Below, in pieces: positions 37,015 to 49,360 of a stretch of DNA of 64,000 bases. The DNA comes from Aphis gossypii (Eukaryota > Arthropoda > Insecta > Hemiptera > Aphididae): positions 38,851,260 through 38,915,259 of the forward strand of contig NC_065530.1 of assembly GCF_020184175.1 (NCBI RefSeq). Direction: 5' to 3'. Both the position numbers and the translations under genes were made by a program. Each line of letters begins with the position of its first letter. Positions within the stretch are counted from its first letter, which is position 1. The notes under the pieces are model-generated. The model worked only from the letters and a program-made list of their open reading frames with translations, had not been told where the DNA came from and ran no database searches.

Positions 37015-40000
37015 AAGTCATTTACTTACTAACACGTAATATGTGTATGAAAAAGCTAAAAAAAAAAACCTAATGACTCGATATATCTATTGGTACATTC
37101 GATTGGGTTTTGTTATGTCTTGAAAAACAATGAAACCTTATTACGCGTCGTTCGCAATAATAACTATAGGTAAAAACTGTGCGTATTAGTAGTATTATTA
37201 TACGACATACGTATATAATATATATTATGTTAAGGACACATACGCATAAATAGTAATTTAATACACAACAATGTATTTAATAATATATAAACGACGTATC
37301 TATATAATATTATACAAGTAGTAAAAATATTGCTTGGTTAAGCGCCGGCATAAACTGTGTAATATATATGTCTATGTATATGTAGAGGCACCTGTGTATA
37401 ATAAGAATTTGTATACGTTTATATAAATATAAATAAATAAGCACTCAAGGATTCTTTCAAAAGAGTTTGTCGAAAAAAAGTAAACAACTGACAGTATCGG
37501 TAAGTTTACGGTGCATTAGATTTGAATTATTTTGAATAAAAATTATTTATTTTATAATAATAATTTATTTTATTGAATTAAATGAATTATCAATCAAAAA
37601 ACTTTTCTATAAAACAAAAGCGATTTTCATGTACAAAAATAATTTAACGAAAGCAGTTAATCACATAATAAACACAAGGTAAAAACTATCAATATTCTCA
37701 TTCCTTGTTACATTATTTTAAGTAAAAACAAAAACATACAAAACGTGTTTATGTATGTTTAATTGTATCATATTAAAAACAATTCATACCAATTTTACAG
37801 ATTTTACATGTTTTATACACTCAATCAAATCATGACGTATATGTCTCTTAAGTCTTAATATAATATACAATTATTTCCTATAGAGTTAATTCGAATACAT
37901 TTTCAAACTAATGTGACCTCGTTTGAACTGTACTGCAACTTTGCTGTATAGAAGTTGCAGTACAAGTACTCAATTTACTACATGCATTTATATGTGCACG
38001 CGCGCACGCGCGCACGTGTGTATGTGTGTGTGTGTCGATTTAACAGAAGGCTGGTGGACTCGAGAGTTTTAATAAAAATGTAAATTTCTATTCTTGAATA
38101 TTATTTATCAAGTTGGATTCCTTTAATTTGACATATTGTATATAAAATGTCTACTTATTTATTCTTCATTTTAAGCACGATTACAACAAACGAAAAAATA
38201 TTTATTAAGCTTTTTAATGGTTAATATCTATTATAATATTTATAATATTTTTATGAACTGTCATGAGGTGTTTTAAAAACACTGTGTTTTTAGTTTTGCC
38301 TGGTTCGGCGTAACCAAAAATGAAATTTAAAAACAGATTATACTAAGAAACGTTGTACGTAGGTACATATTTACATTATTATACAATATTTAGCACACAT
38401 TTTATACACAAATGTTGTATTATGATCGATATTATTATAATTAATTTTTTCAAAAGAAAATTATTGAAATTAATTATCATTAACAAATGGGATTTAATAC
38501 ATATTATATAAATCATGGTTGCGTAAGAACATTTAACTGAAATAGTTAAACGTTAAGTTCATTTGCACAATTTGCAAATATCTAAACTTGGCCCGACCAC
38601 TAATCGCACTGTATGTGTCAATAATAGGTATAATGTGATCGATAGCGAACGATTGAACATTAAAAAGGCTTAGTATATAGCGATGGACGAGTGAGTGACT
38701 TCCGTATTATTTCGTTATGAGGGAACACACAATACATAGAACGATAGAACGGAAAATACGACATTGTCGATATTATTATCCAATAGATTGTTAAAATATA
38801 TAGATAGTTAAAACAGCTCTTTGATTATCCGATTTTTAACCATGTCACAGTCTACAGAAAACGATAAAAAAAATGAAAAATGTGACAAAAAGTCGAAATA
38901 GTTAAGAAATAAAATAATGTAGGCATAAAGAAAAGAAATTAGTAATTATTTTTTTTTTTTTAGTGATAGTGTTTTTTAATTCTTTATGACTTATGAGTTA
39001 TGAGTTTATGACCGATAGCAAAAACACAATGTCTATAAATACAGATAATAATAGGTAACTATAATATTATTGTATAATAAAATAATAATTATATAATCAG
39101 GAAATAAGCTTATTTGATACTTCCATAACTTTGTTTATAAACAACAAATGTCTATGACACTTAACTGTAAACTTAGAAATTAGCTGTGATAATGTAGCTT
39201 CTATACATACATACTATTTTGTATTCATGAGTTTCTGAAACCCGTCATGCTCCGAATCTTTGTCATAGTAATTCTACAGTAGATGTACCAATAATTATAA
39301 ACTAAACTCTGCACTCGTATACGATTATTTTTACCCGAAACGATATCAGACTGTATTGATTGATATCGGTGCACGATCTACAAAGAATTACAATTTTACA
39401 GCGCTAAACTACCGCAACGCAATAATTTATGACAAAGTCATGTAGGTATGGAATTAAATATTCTATACGGGCGGCGTCCCGTCTGCAGCTGAAATCGAAT
39501 TGTAACCGATCGGCGATTTTGCCGTCAGTATCTATAGGTATAGATTTATACGTATTAAATTATATACCTGTGCGGTCGATCGTACTATTGTACACGAAAT
39601 ACAAATAAATGTTCTCGAAAAAAATACATTTATCCATCCTTAATTGGGGTTGCAGCTCGGCTGTATAAGCTTCGGATGTTTCTTATATTATCGTTCGGGA
39701 AAAACGGCGAAAACGCAAAGAAAACGACGGAAAATAACAAACAAGAGAATCACTGCAACGATGAACGCTATAGATAATTTTTTTCAATTAGATTGTAATA
39801 ACTGATAAAGTGATAACTAATAAATTATAAATTGCATTCTTTTCTTACACGCATATAGTGTCATTCAAAACTGTAAATCGCGCCTAATATCCTTTGTTTG
39901 AAAAATCATAATATAGAACATGTTTGAGATTATTTGACGACACAAAAAAGGATATCAAAAATCATGTCCTCATAGTTGGTCATTGCAAGTCGTCGCAGTG

Positions 40001-41849
40001 ACCATAAAACAATACGATAACGAAATATTAGTCTCATCCGACTTATCCCAAAATCAAACATTAATTACGCAATAGTATAGGGGGGGAGCATGTTTATGTA
40101 TTATATATAGGTCAAGCGAACGCGTACAGAAGTGAACACAGAAAGTATAGAAAGTTATAAATAGTTATAATAAGTATAAAATATAATATTGAAAAATTCG
40201 TACCGCAATCTCCGTAACTATACCAAACAAAAGATAACAGGGGATATCGACGTTAGCGGTAGCGGTGGCGCCAATATAATATAATAATAATTAATAATGA
40301 TATTATATCAGAGTGCAGTTACTTTACACTAAACAATAGTACTTCTATATTTTATAATAATGATATAATATGTTGCATTTAAATTTTTACTCATGAAAAC
40401 AGACTAGAATAGTACGTTTAATGTATAATAAAAATAAACTACCAGAAAATTAGTTATAAAAGCATCCTTAAGGGAAAAAAGCCAAATTAATATTTTTTTT
40501 AACGATGTAAGTTACATAATTTATACACAATAATAATATAATATTATGAAGTCATTTATTGTACCTACTAACAATTTTTAAAAGGTTATTCTGAATTATA
40601 ATTCGTTATGACAAAATTGTATTGAACACAATTTATCGATTTGATGTATATATAGTTGAATAATTTAACACTGAATCCACAGTTTGTTTAATTCTTGTTA
40701 ATAATTATTGAATCATTTATAAACTGTTGAAGCTAATAAACAGGTACAATAATTTAAAATTGTATATCATAAATGTATAATGTATTGATAATGTATGATG
40801 GTACTGAAAAATAATAATGGATTGAAAATGTAATAACTATGCTACTGTTATTATTATTATCTTACCTATTCCAGTGAATAACTAGCGGTAAATCCAACAA
40901 ATAAAAAAACAAAATAGGGCAGCATAATAATTTATTTTCACCAATTAGTCAACAAACAAAAAATTTAAAAAATGTATAGTAATTAATAATTAGTAATGTT
41001 TATTACTAGAGTAAGAAGGCAACCTAGAAGTAAGCATTACTACAGTACATTAGGAAGACTTCGTTCACTAAATAGAAAGAGGGTATTTATTAATTGTATG
41101 TTAAAACGATAAGAACTCGGTAAAACAGATTTTGATTCATTAATTATAAGACGTTCCATCAGCAATAGTTTCCTTCTTACATCTTCTTGATTGCTTTAAA
41201 TTAGAATATTATATATAGAACAGTTTTAAAAATGTTCATAACAAGCTTAAAAATTTAAAAATCATAAAAGATCAACGTATATTCTTACACAGTACACAGA
41301 TCGTGTTTTTACCTTTAATTTGTATAATAGATCAATTTTCTCTAACATCAAAGTTAATAATATAGAATGCGTTCTGCTATATTGTACGTTTCTGAGATAT
41401 TTTATAACATGACACAACAATGTGAATAATCCGATGTTTTCAAACGCAGTTCTTTCTAACGATGTTAATAAATATTGTTCTCATCACGCGCAGACGACTG
41501 CTAATAATTCGGATCCGTCACTGCTCCGCAAGTGCAAATTTCGTGTCTGTCGGGGGGAGAGGAATCGAATCAAAGTGCATAATATTATTTTTGTTCGAAA
41601 AGGTACACTAGTAAATAGTACATTAGTAAATATACCTAGTCGTAAACACGATAAATACTATTGTTGTACGTTCGAGCGCTCGGCCGATAAAACTAACCAC
41701 ACATGCACCGAATCTAGTCGGGAACATCGTATATTATAACTGTTATTGTAATGGCCACAATACATTATTTTTGTGTTAAATTGTAAAAAAAAAAAAAAAA
41801 AAACTAAAAAATTGTTGCAAACCTAAAGAACAAATAAAAAAAAAAAAAA
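37015..41849. other. AT-rich non-coding DNA
   Basis: No supported gene. A CpG-containing patch lies at 39465-39530. There a minus-strand acceptor-like ACAATTCGATTTCAG precedes a frame open for about 30 codons. A second patch at 40240-40270 has GGTAGCGGTGGCG. The open frame at 41422-41739 begins with GTG and has no splice support. The rest is A/T-rich with no visible features apart from the alternating tract at 37989-38035. Confidence 0.6.
37989..38035. repeat. 47-bp alternating purine/pyrimidine tract (Z-DNA prone)
   Basis: The tract alternates pyrimidine and purine without a break. It passes through TATGTG, two CGCGCACG-type blocks and then GTGTGTATGTGTG. The CG-rich core makes it a better Z-DNA candidate than the plain GT microsatellites elsewhere in the window. 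Confidence 0.8.
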
Positions 41850-42235
41850 TTCTAACCGGCAGCGCATTCGAGTCGGCTTTTTTCCGTTTTCGTTTTCACC
41901 AAGAACGCACGTGCTCGTTTGTCATTCGCATGCTTACGTGACCGGTCGATTAGTCGTCATGGATTCCGCCGCGCGCGCGCCCCTCTGCCGCCGCGGCGCT
42001 CGCCCCCTTCGCACGCGACCTCCGCGTCTGCCGCCCGTCCAAATAACTATGCGCTGTACACCCTGCTCGCCGTGTCCACTGCCTATTCGCCTCTGTCACG
42101 CGGACACCGCGGCCTTCGGGTTCGCGCTGCGACCGTTCTGTATGCGTCGAATAATAATATTAATCCGCCCTCTCTCGCCCGAGCCCGACCGCACACAATC
42201 TCGTTCGTTTATTCGCACGCAAAATAAATAATATA
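41850..42235. promoter_or_regulatory. CpG island, likely promoter / first-exon region
   Basis: This is by far the sharpest composition change in the window: about 380 bases rich in G, C and CpG (GCGCGCGCGCCC, GCCGCCGCGGCGC), flanked by poly(A) runs on the left and (CCG)6 on the right. Frames of about 100 codons are open in two plus-strand phases at once (41911-42231). Low stop frequency in GC-rich DNA explains that better than two genes. Insect 5' ends often look like this. Transcription could run either way; the minus-strand ATG-plus-donor at 41938-41960 is the more specific hint. Confidence 0.45.
41938..41960 (-). CDS. candidate first coding exon (minus)
   Basis: On the minus strand an ATG at 41960-41958 opens MTTNRPV plus two bases and then meets AC|GTAAGC (donor 41937-41932). 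The GC-rich island lies upstream and could be promoter and 5' UTR. On the opposite strand a CATGG at the same place starts a 91-codon GC-rich frame, which is the competing reading. There is no downstream exon with matching phase that I can defend. Confidence 0.2.
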
Positions 42236-42257
42236 ATATAATAAAATTATGCGCCCT

Positions 42258-42275
42258 CCGCCGCCGCCGCCGCCG
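42258..42275 (+). repeat. (CCG)6 repeat followed by a poly(A) run
   Basis: Six perfect CCG units at the edge of the CpG island, followed by ten A. Confidence 0.9.
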
Positions 42276-42482
42276 AAAAAAAAAAGAAAAAAACCGTATT
42301 TATCACTTTGTTTGAAAAATAACCATTTATCGCGTGCGACTGCATTATGAATGACGATACAAATACGCGTATGTACACCGCCTCGTACATATACGTCATG
42401 ATATACATCATATCCACACCCACACACACACACACGATTTACTGCTTTTGACAATAATTATTACGCGTTTCTGCAGTCTCGT

Positions 42483-42509
42483 CCGAAACGTATAAACGGT
42501 TCGTTTCGG
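42483..42509. repeat. 8-bp inverted repeat CCGAAACG…CGTTTCGG
   Basis: Perfect 8-bp arms lie 11 bases apart, about 250 bases from the CpG island. This could be a binding site for a dimeric factor or chance. Confidence 0.5.
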
Positions 42510-42704
42510 TTATACCCTAGTACCTTACCTACAATGTCATATTATCAGCTAAGACTGCAGCAGGTTTCTGCTATGTGCTGTAGTAACTTAATAATAATAT
42601 AATATAGATAATTACGGCACAACACTGATAATATACAAGTGTACCTACATACTACCTACGGTTATTTGTTATTATGACGATTGACTTTTTAATTCTTATT
42701 GATT

Positions 42705-42850
42705 TTATTTTGATGGTGGCGCATAGGGAAACTTTTAAAGGGGTTATTGTGGAATATTATTTATATAATCCGAAGCACCTTATAACTTTCACAGCCCAAT
42801 TCATCCATTCCCCTCCCCAAAAAAACCTTCGCGCCACCCTTGTTATTGTG
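42705..42850. mobile_element. 130-bp hAT-like MITE
   Basis: The left end ATGGTGGCGC begins at 42713. The right end CTTCGCGCCACCCTTG finishes at 42842, and its reverse complement CAAGGGTGGCGC matches the left end at GGTGGCGC. The flanks TTATTTTG (42705-42712) and TTATTGTG (42843-42850) match at 7 of 8 bases, as for an aged hAT target duplication. The interior has no coding capacity. The short frames over it on both strands are by-products. Confidence 0.55.
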
Positions 42851-45800
42851 TATACAAATGACAAAAGAGCTTTGTAATATACCCTATTGGCAAAGTCGTT
42901 GTACTGATCATTTGATTTAAATTTGCTATAAAAACTTTTCAATTTTATAAACTTAAATATTTATGTATATTATACCTACCATGTTATTACTAATTATTAT
43001 AGTTAGTAAAATGTACTATTTCAATATATTAGCTGTATACAGCATACTGAACTATATCAATCCATGCAAATCTGAAATCACGTACGGCAATAAAATGTGC
43101 TTAAAGTGGCACAAAATAGTAAAAGGTATTGTAACGATTATCTCTATATTATTTTGAGTGTTCCTTGAGAATAAACTATAAACTTAGTTAATATTTGTGA
43201 CTTAAAGATTTTAGTTCTATTACAATGTTGCAACCTATAGTTTAGGAGAGGTTCCTTTTGTTTTATGGTAGCTAGCTATTTTTAATCTCTAAATCAGTTC
43301 TTTATATTATTATATTTTTTATTATTTTTGCCATCCAAAAATGTTTTTAACCTAAATTCAAGCACCAATTTCTCCAGAATTTAACTATTTAATGAATAAT
43401 AATTATAAGTTCAACAAAATATTTAATTTTAAGTTAAAAAAAGTGTATGTTTTTGAAATAAGACAATCGAAAATATATAATAGAAAAAATTAATTATATT
43501 TTCATTGGCGCTTGATTACAAGTATTCATTTTCTTAACGCTCATACATAAAATAGAGAGATAAAAAATAAAATAAAAAGTATTTAATCAAACATAATATT
43601 ATGGAGTGGTGATAAATGATGAAAAAGAAAAAATGCATCTAATAATGGGTACTGAGAATCTGGTACTCTGTATTATGTGCAATAAAATATCTTTATAGGT
43701 AAGATTAAAATGATAACATTTCTAATAAATAAATAATTATTTGTAACGGACCTAACTTGAGTGAACTAGTGTAGCTTTTGAAGAAAAATATGTTAATGTA
43801 TGATTCTTTTAATTGCGACCAGATGTAAGCGGATCTAGTACTCTTGCATCCCTCGACCACCATTTGATTGCTTGATTTCATATAGTATATTGAAACTTAA
43901 AGTTTAATTTTCGCTAATAGTATTTCTGCACATAAACTTACTATCGACATTTATTTACAGCATCATATTCGGAAATGGCCAATAACTATCGCCTAGCTTG
44001 TATATAGGTTTATTCATTGTAATACATTCCGTAGCATTCGGATTCTGTATCATACCTATATTGTGGTATTATAGTTTCGTACAAGCGATGCGCGATAATG
44101 GTGGCGCATTTCAATCGTATCTGCCTTTATAAATTATAATACAAACACATATCGTTACAAGTTACAACAATACACTCGCGTACGACGGCAAATGACCATA
44201 TAAACCGATCTACTTATATGACAATAGTATATATAATTATAATATAATCCCAATCAGATACGTCGTTGTAAATCAGCTGTGGACGGAACACTCTTCATGA
44301 GTAATATTGCATAATACACTGCAAACAGGTACTATACGAGTATGTATATAATATTATAATATACATAATATGACTACATCGAATGAGATTCGATGACCAT
44401 ATACACACGTTTAAAACTGCATTGATATGTATGCATTATTAATTGCATACAACGGCGATGCAACTGCAGTGCAATAATGCTGTGCGTACATAAATATCAA
44501 ATCTTACTTCATAGGAGATTTAATATTGTACGTCACGGCGTAATGATGACGATAATAATAATAAGCAATAACTAATAACTGTCCGGGTTTGTCGAAGAAA
44601 CTGGTTAAATAATAAAAATATACGATTTATCTGTTTCTTTTCCTCGTCGTCCTCATAATGGATTTCCAACTATTTACACAGTGACATTGAAAACCTATCA
44701 TCGTTCTGTCGTCCGTATAATGTATAATCTGAGTAGGTATCTGACAACACCGTTCTCAGTCATGTACGCGCATTGCGTATACCTACGGTAATGTAATGTT
44801 GACGTAGGTACATAATATTATAACATCATCATCATCTACAAGACACAATAAGAGTCATAAACTTGTATTATCGAGCCACCGAATAAGTTTCACGTAATTG
44901 ATAAATATTCGGCATGTACAACAGAACACAATATTAGAACGTGAATGCAAACGAAAAATTAGAATATTGTTCAGTAATATTATTATGTATTTTCCTCGAA
45001 TAGCCATGAAGGTATATGATCATTATATGCCACGCACAAAGTCTAAGTATAATATTAAAACGCAAATGCGCTAAACAATGGAAAGGCTAAGAAAAACAAT
45101 GAAACAAAATCAGGAAGAGTATATAGGAAGCGCATAATATTATACATATTACATAATATTGTTTATTTATATTAAAATGCAACTCCTGTATAAAGTTTTA
45201 AAAATCTATAGAACTTAACTTTTTTAAATTAAACGTTATTAACAAAGTATACGAGATTGGTGTAAGTTGAGAAAATTAATCTCAACTTTTAAAGGAACCG
45301 ACCTATTATATGCTGGTAAGCCAATTAATATTATAAATTATAATAATACTAGTTTATCGCGGAAACAAATTTAATAAAATAATATGGATTTTTATAACTG
45401 ATTAAAATCATAAGTAGTAGAAACTATTTCATTATAATATGTATATGGTATACTATACATAATACATTTTAATAATGCTCTATTTTGGCTGCATTTATAT
45501 TATATTATTATTTATTATTATACATCACTTTTTATATACAAAACTATTGTGACTATATCATACAAATAAAATGAACATAAAAATTATTTAATAAATAATT
45601 AAAATTTAACCATTTTTAATATTAATATAATGTTTAAGAATTCAAGTTTCGGAATATTTATAAAACATTTTGTTCGAAAAACAAAAGTTAAGAACGGCGG
45701 AGTCGTAAATAATTTTAATTAATTTTTTTAACACTTTGTTATTTCATATTGAATACCAATATGTAAGTAAATTAAGTAAAGTGAATGATAAAACAACATG

Positions 45801-47230
45801 TTTTAGATTTACAATAATATACTAAATAGTACGAGCAGTAACTGTAATACGCTACTGTAATAATACAGTATTATTATTTCGTATTAAATATGTCCAACAG
45901 ATCACAGTCCACAGATCGTTGAATTTATAACACATTTAAAGTCAAGTTTCGATTTAAATTGAATGTGTGTTTTAATATTTCACATAAATCAGAATTCAAA
46001 ATGTAAAAATGTTTTAACACAATTTTCTTGAACTGTAAAATAAATAAAGGTGGTTTTAAATATTTTTTTACTTGACAAGTGATTTCTTTCTGTAGTTTTA
46101 TTAAAAATCAAATAGTTAACAATATACAATCTTTCGATATCATCCATCCGATTTTATAAGAAAGATTATTACGTATACGGTTTATTATTATCCGCTTCTG
46201 GTACATTTTCATTTTCGAGATATAACAATATTAAAACTCGAAAAAAAGCACAATAAGAACAATCATGGCACTAGTCGGTACTCAATTATATATATATATA
46301 TATATATATATTATACACTTTCGTATGTATATATATTGCAGCAGATTATAATCTCCAACGAGTGAACAACCGAAGTACAATTGTTTCCGAATTAGTTTCG
46401 AAATTCTATTATGTAATGGAATGTCGCGTGTATATATAATGTGTGATGCTACAGCGCGCATTTTCTAGAATTCCCCTCCGGAATAACTTACTATGAAATG
46501 GGAAAACATATATAATATAAATATATATGTAATGTAAAATCGATGGATAACTACTTCGATTGGAACAGTTGTAAGAACGAGTTTTTTTTGTTTATTTAGA
46601 GAAAACACACTTCAATAATAGTTCTATAACGCAATTATCGGGTGCAATTTGTAAGTATATAAAGTATATAGATACAAATAAAAAATAAATATCATCCAAC
46701 CCAATAAATAACATGGTAAAAACGTTGAAATCAAAATCGAAATAACGCAGTTATTGAGCTAGATAGGTACCTTTTCATATTATGTTCTTCCATTTTATCG
46801 ATTTACAAAAATTGAAAATTAGCGTTCGGTATAGAACTAATTTGGTGTGTTATTGGATTTAATATAACATTATTAAAGTTAATAAATTATTATCTACTAT
46901 TAATCATATAAAAGCAAAAGAATATCGGTTAGATAAGTACAATATTATTAAAAAGGAGAGATTGTTTTGAGATTTTTGAGAGCATCATCATCATGAGTTA
47001 CAAATCAATTTAATAAGGATGTTTAATAAATAACTAGCAACTTTATCTTCCATAAATTTCTACTTGTTAGTTATTTTTTTTATATATATCTATAGACTAT
47101 AATAATAGTATATGTGTATAATATGATAGTATAAACTAACTATAGTCCATGATATTTTATACTATTTTGAGACGAGTTCCAACTAGGTATTATAAGTAAA
47201 TAAATAGGATGTTTGTACATGCAAGTATAT
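42851..47230. other. AT-rich non-coding DNA
   Basis: No supported gene. CpG content rises moderately between 43840 and 44900 without a clear frame. A (TA)n run lies near 46286-46312. TTTTCTAGAATTCCCC near 46460-46475 resembles a heat-shock element but lacks context. Confidence 0.6.
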
Positions 47231-47510
47231 AGTGGGATATTTTGAAGGGGCTATATTTGAGGTGATGAATAGGTGATTCACTTCGCTAAAAAAAAACTCT
47301 AGGTAAGGAATTGTTTTTTTTTTTTAATAAATATATTAATATTTTTAAATCAACATTAAATAAAATTTAAATAAATATTCGGGACTGTTAAAAAATAAAT
47401 TAAAAAGTAAATTAATGATAATTGTAGAAGAGGGGAGCCCTCCATTTCTCAAAATTTGTAATAAAAAAATTAAATCACGCCACCCTTAATCGAGTATTAG
47501 ATACGCCACT
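47231..47510. mobile_element. candidate 280-bp non-autonomous DNA element
   Basis: The left end AGTGGGATATTTTGAAGGGG and the reverse complement of the right end, AGTGGCGTATCTAATACTCG, share AGTGG plus TAT in register, giving imperfect terminal repeats. GCCACCCTTAATCGAG and the G-rich GGGGAGCCCTCC inside it look like recurrent aphid-type repeat words, as I recall them. No target duplication is evident. The interior contains poly(A)/(T) runs and no coding capacity. Confidence 0.4.
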
Positions 47511-48352
47511 CCGAAGATGATATAAATTATAGACTAATAAATATTTGCAATATATTATATGTTCAATGTTCTACACTTGTACAGTTTACTGTTTAATGTT
47601 TATACTTTGTAGAACGGATCTACAATATTATACTACAATACTAAACTATACTGCACTACTGTACAATTGGCCTATTATGAGTGTAATGTAAGAACTATAA
47701 TCATAAAATCAAGAACTAACGAATTTTTAGTTTGTTTTTCGAGGTTGCATTTTTAAGAAAGTTTGGGGATGAACATAGCAAATGCCTAAATTATAGGAAC
47801 GATGAAAAACTACGATTTTATCTTCTACAGGTATATATATAGTAAGTATATATAAACCAACTATTCTCGTAAGTTTCAACTTGATACACAAAAAAAACTA
47901 TAAACTTTTATAATATACTAAAGTCTACAATGACTGTTTTCTATAATATTGTTAAATAATTTATCATTATGTATATAACTGTATATAGTAAAAAAAAAAA
48001 AATGAGATTGGCGTGATGGCTTTATTGACTTATAAACTATACAAATATATACTTCTCATAAAAATTAAAATTTGAATGAAAAATGTTAATCGTTCAGTAT
48101 TTCAGATAATGCTGTATTTAGATTTTTGGTTTTTTATATATTTCCATTTTTATCGGTAAATAATAAAATGCTGGGACGTTTGAGTTATCTTGACCATATG
48201 ATACTTTATAATATTATATTACATAGGTACGTCAGTTATAATGAAACATTTTATAACCTGCGTATATGACGTTATATAGTATTACTTCGGTGCATACGAT
48301 TAACCGTCTACAAAGTACGAATATTATATTATGCTACTCGTAATTTACTCAC

Positions 48353-48432
48353 GCGTCCTTCTCTTTTTTCCTGCTGCGCCGCTCCTTGCCCACTAATTTT
48401 CGATGCCGCATCGAACGGAAACGATCCAATTC
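48353..48432 (-). CDS. candidate internal or first coding exon, basic peptide
   Basis: A minus-strand donor GC|GTGAGT lies at 48352-48347. Upstream is a block that is strikingly G/purine-rich for this window, encoding a basic segment (RHRKLVGKERRSRKKEKD) that resembles a nuclear-localisation or cytoplasmic tail sequence. An in-frame ATG lies at 48411-48409, so the block could be a first exon. Alternatively the exon starts after ATATAG at 48433, which removes an in-frame TAG and gives 26 codons plus two bases. The acceptor has a poor pyrimidine tract. On the other strand the purine richness appears as a pyrimidine tract without an acceptor AG. No family is recognised. Confidence 0.3.
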
Positions 48433-48964
48433 CTATATCATATAATCATGATGTGTACACTTATTATACCTATGTATAAATTACATAATATACACACGAC
48501 GAGTATGTATTATCCGTCACAGAACAATACCCACAGACACACGCGGCATATGGTTGCGCAGAAAACCGTACATTATAATATAATAATAATATATAAACTT
48601 AACGGAACAATGACCTCAATAATTAATGAACACGATAATTATTATTATTACCATCCAGAAAGGTTTTAATTTCAATCTGCGAAAATGGTTTGTTTTGTTT
48701 TTGATTTGTTTGCGTTACTAAATTTATATAATAATAACTAAATAGTTAATATAAATATATATTATGCTATATTATATAACATTATAGAATGAATATCAAA
48801 TTGGGCTTTAGTCTGGCTAACATTTATCTTTAATAAACATATGACTCAAAATCCGAAAACAAAAAAATGTTATGTGCTAAAATGTATGAATTAAACAATT
48901 TTTAGTGTATAATAAGGAAATAAAAACATGATTTTTTTTAATGTACTTATTATCTACTAATGAG

Positions 48965-49360
48965 TTATATGAGCACGAAAATGTTGTAAGGTTCTGGGTT
49001 TAACGTTTCACCTAAGTTATCGGAGATTAGGAATTGTTGCCTCTTCTTGACATATATTCAGCACCCGGTTAGAATATGTTTTACTGTAAGAGACCCCTCA
49101 GCATGAGCAAATGGGGAGGTTTCCTTTCTTCATTAAATATAAGTGAGCATATATGTCCTATTCAGAATCAGTTGATAAAGGTCTCGTACTTTCTTGGTGT
49201 GCTGATGGAGAAAAACCAAGATAGTAGGGTTCTTTTAACTTCGTTAAGCTTGGTTGACAGTTTGTCCCATTTCTTCTACCACTGATAAAGTGTGTACGTT
49301 TCAATTATTTTCTTCGTATCACTATAAGATAAGCGCGGGGCATCCAACTTCAGATTTTAT
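48965..49360 (-). pseudogene. LINE (Jockey-type) ORF2 C-terminal fossil
   Basis: The minus strand carries the conserved end of a non-LTR retrotransposon polyprotein, broken by stops and at least one frameshift. In order: a tail after the RNase H domain (SDTKKIIETY, then W-stop-KKWDKLSTKLNEVK), an SW…STPRKYE segment, a degraded 'RIGHT' block (EF/DIYAHLYL), a PICSC zinc-like motif, and after a one-base shift SLTVKHILTGC. A Q-rich stretch and LNPEPYNIFVLI then lead to TAA at 48967-48965. The order zinc-like CxxC, LTVxHIL, C is a hallmark of Jockey/I-type ORF2 C termini. The reverse transcriptase, endonuclease and RNase H core were not found upstream. It is 5'-truncated, inactive and old. Confidence 0.85.

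Noticed and set aside
41422..41739. 105-codon plus-strand frame
   Set aside because: It starts with GTG, which is not a normal eukaryotic start. It has no acceptor near its beginning and no known motif.
41911..42231. 106- and 102-codon plus-strand frames in the CpG island
   Set aside because: Two phases are open at once in GC-rich DNA, with R/P/A-rich peptides. This is typical of CpG-island sequence rather than a protein.
46460..46475. Heat-shock-element-like TTTTCTAGAATTCCCC
   Set aside because: A single imperfect match with no promoter or gene beside it.
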